Shown here: piece by piece, positions 14,611 through 15,502 of the stretch
Numbering within the stretch: position 1 is the stretch's first letter
How the letters are laid out: each line of letters starts with the position of its first letter
DNA from: RUG11237 sp964450185
Lineage (GTDB): Bacteria; Bacillota; Clostridia; Lachnospirales; Lachnospiraceae
Reading direction: 5' to 3'
Assembly: GCA_964450185.1 (NCBI GenBank)
Contig: CAYVCL010000068.1
Coordinates: forward strand, 1-15,502
DNA: 15,502 bases
Position numbers and translations under genes: made by a program
The notes under the pieces: model-generated
Seen by the model: only the letters and a program-made list of their open reading frames with translations
Database searches by the model: none
Told to the model about the DNA's origin: nothing

Positions 14611-14847
14611 ATATTGTTGAAGTGGATGTGCTGTTGGAGGACAATTCCGGGGGATAAGATGTTCTAGGTATCCCGAGGTTTAGTTCTTGGCAAACAGTAC
14701 GCAACCGGAACACATTCGCCATCCATGGCTCAGGTGTTCCTTTCCCGGACGTCCTGTCCGGGAATTGCTGAGTATCTATTGGGATACTAAGAACATCTAA
14801 TCTCCCTCCATAGTCCTCCAACAGCACATCCACTTCAACAATATGTC
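14608..14847. repeat. 240-bp foldback element with 35-bp perfect terminal inverted repeats
   Basis: Perfect 35-bp inverted repeats at 14608-14642 and 14813-14847. A symmetrical 10-nt interruption follows, then a second arm pair at 14653-14674 and 14781-14802 (19 of 22 identical, plus a possible G-U pair). Inside are hairpins at 14707-14740 (GGAACAC/GTGTTCC with an inner GCCA/TGGC stem) and 14742-14764 (TTCCCGGAC/GTCCGGGAA, 5-nt loop). No convincing protein is encoded on either strand. It could be a non-autonomous mobile element (MITE-like) or a structured leader/non-coding RNA. No clear target-site duplication was seen. Confidence 0.8.
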
Positions 14848-14906
14848 CGCCAACTTTCGTCAAATCATCTCAAAAAATGCAAAGAAAATTAAGGAGTTGA
14901 TATAAA

Positions 14907-15502
14907 TTGGAACAAAACCCACCAAAAGCAGCATTAACCCAGGAGGATACCCCAATCCATCGCGCTCTTGAGGAGCAGAGAATTAACCGCCTGGCTCATT
15001 TTGATGTGCCTGGACACAAAGGCGGCAGGGGAAATAAAGAATTAAAACGTTTTCTTGGCGATACATGTTTACAGTTGGACATGAATTCCATGAAACCATT
15101 GGATAATTTATGTCATCCTGTTTCTGTGATTAAAGATGCACAGGAACTGACTGCCCAGGCTTTTGGCGCAGATGAGGCCTTTTTTATTGTAAATGGAACC
15201 ACTGCGGCAGTACAGGCAATGATTATGTCCGTTTGTAAAGCGGGAGATAAATTAATCATGCCTAGAAATGTCCACAGAAGTGCTATCAATGCATTGGTAG
15301 TTTGCGGGGCACAGCCGGTATACGTAAATCCGGGCGTGAATCGTTCTCTGGGAATTCCTTTGGGAATGGCTATGGCAGATGTGAAAAAAGCAATGGATGA
15401 AAATCCGGATGCAAAGGCTATTTTGGTGAATAATCCTACTTATTATGGTATTTGTTCTGATTTAAGACAGATTGTAAAACTTGCTCATGAAAGAGGAATG
15501 TA
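14907..15502 (+). CDS. Orn/Lys/Arg decarboxylase-family PLP enzyme (5' part)
   Basis: The first 198 residues of a fold-type I PLP enzyme of the Orn/Lys/Arg decarboxylase group, incomplete at the window end. Family features seen: RLAHFDVPGHKGG (28-40), the D/N-rich entry to the active site (LDMNSMKPLDNL, 58-69), the phosphate-binding NGTTAAVQAM (97-106), RNVHRSAINAL (120-130) and VNNPTYYG (174-181). The PLP lysine would lie beyond the edge. Such proteins in Firmicutes make agmatine, cadaverine or putrescine; motif content alone does not give the substrate. The start is TTG 14907: AAGGAG is at 14891-14896, an in-frame stop (TGA 14898) bars any earlier start, and the first in-frame ATG comes only at residue 59, inside the conserved domain. 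It lies 60 nt after the foldback element. Confidence 0.88.
   Translation, partial: MEQNPPKAALTQEDTPIHRALEEQRINRLAHFDVPGHKGGRGNKELKRFLGDTCLQLDMNSMKPLDNLCHPVSVIKDAQELTAQAFGADEAFFIVNGTTAAVQAMIMSVCKAGDKLIMPRNVHRSAINALVVCGAQPVYVNPGVNRSLGIPLGMAMADVKKAMDENPDAKAILVNNPTYYGICSDLRQIVKLAHERGM

Noticed and set aside
14471..14863. 130-codon open frame on the minus strand across the foldback element
   Set aside because: It is the read-through of an inverted-repeat structure, has low-complexity composition and no recognisable domain, and opposes the neighbouring promoter and gene.

Overview
The window reads as a low-GC Gram-positive chromosome segment, most likely from a gut-type Clostridia of the family Lachnospiraceae. 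The evidence is AT-rich coding sequence with strong GGAGG ribosome sites, a PyrK-dependent class 1B dihydroorotate dehydrogenase, small clostridial membrane proteins and an Orn/Lys/Arg decarboxylase-type gene. Genus is not resolved. All supported genes lie on the + strand.

Region 1 (1-6352) is de novo pyrimidine synthesis: pyrC, pyrF, pyrK and pyrD tightly packed, then pyrE after a gap of about 1.9 kb. That gap holds one foreign-looking gene (4005-5441), an AAA-type ATPase with a winged helix and a C-terminal PD-(D/E)XK-like domain (COG1672 / DUF234 type). It has its own promoter set in a pair of 45-bp GGCGGTGA hairpin repeats and a similar hairpin downstream. pyrE has a separate promoter just after the insert.

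Region 2 (6378-9424) holds three small membrane proteins (a 51-aa single-pass protein, a VanZ-like protein and a three-pass protein). They are followed by a 692-aa protein whose C-terminal 400 residues match M29 (AmpS/AmpT) aminopeptidases with all metal ligands in place, joined to an unrecognised N-terminal region.

Region 3 (9411-12977) is a compact purine operon purE-purM-purN-purD with a near-consensus promoter (TTGACA-17-TATTAT), a leader too short for a purine riboswitch, and a strong intrinsic terminator.

Region 4 (12990-14455) is a single AlbA_2 / HATPase / winged-helix regulator-like gene. Its promoter is buried inside a perfect 20-bp-arm palindrome and an array of 11-bp CGATTAA repeats.

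Region 5 (14456-15502) has a consensus-like promoter, then a 240-bp foldback element with perfect 35-bp terminal inverted repeats and GC-rich inner hairpins. It ends with the 5' part of a PLP-dependent Orn/Lys/Arg decarboxylase-family gene that runs off the window. The most unusual features are the ATPase/hairpin cassette that splits the pyr operon, the promoter-in-palindrome in front of the AlbA_2 gene, and the foldback element.
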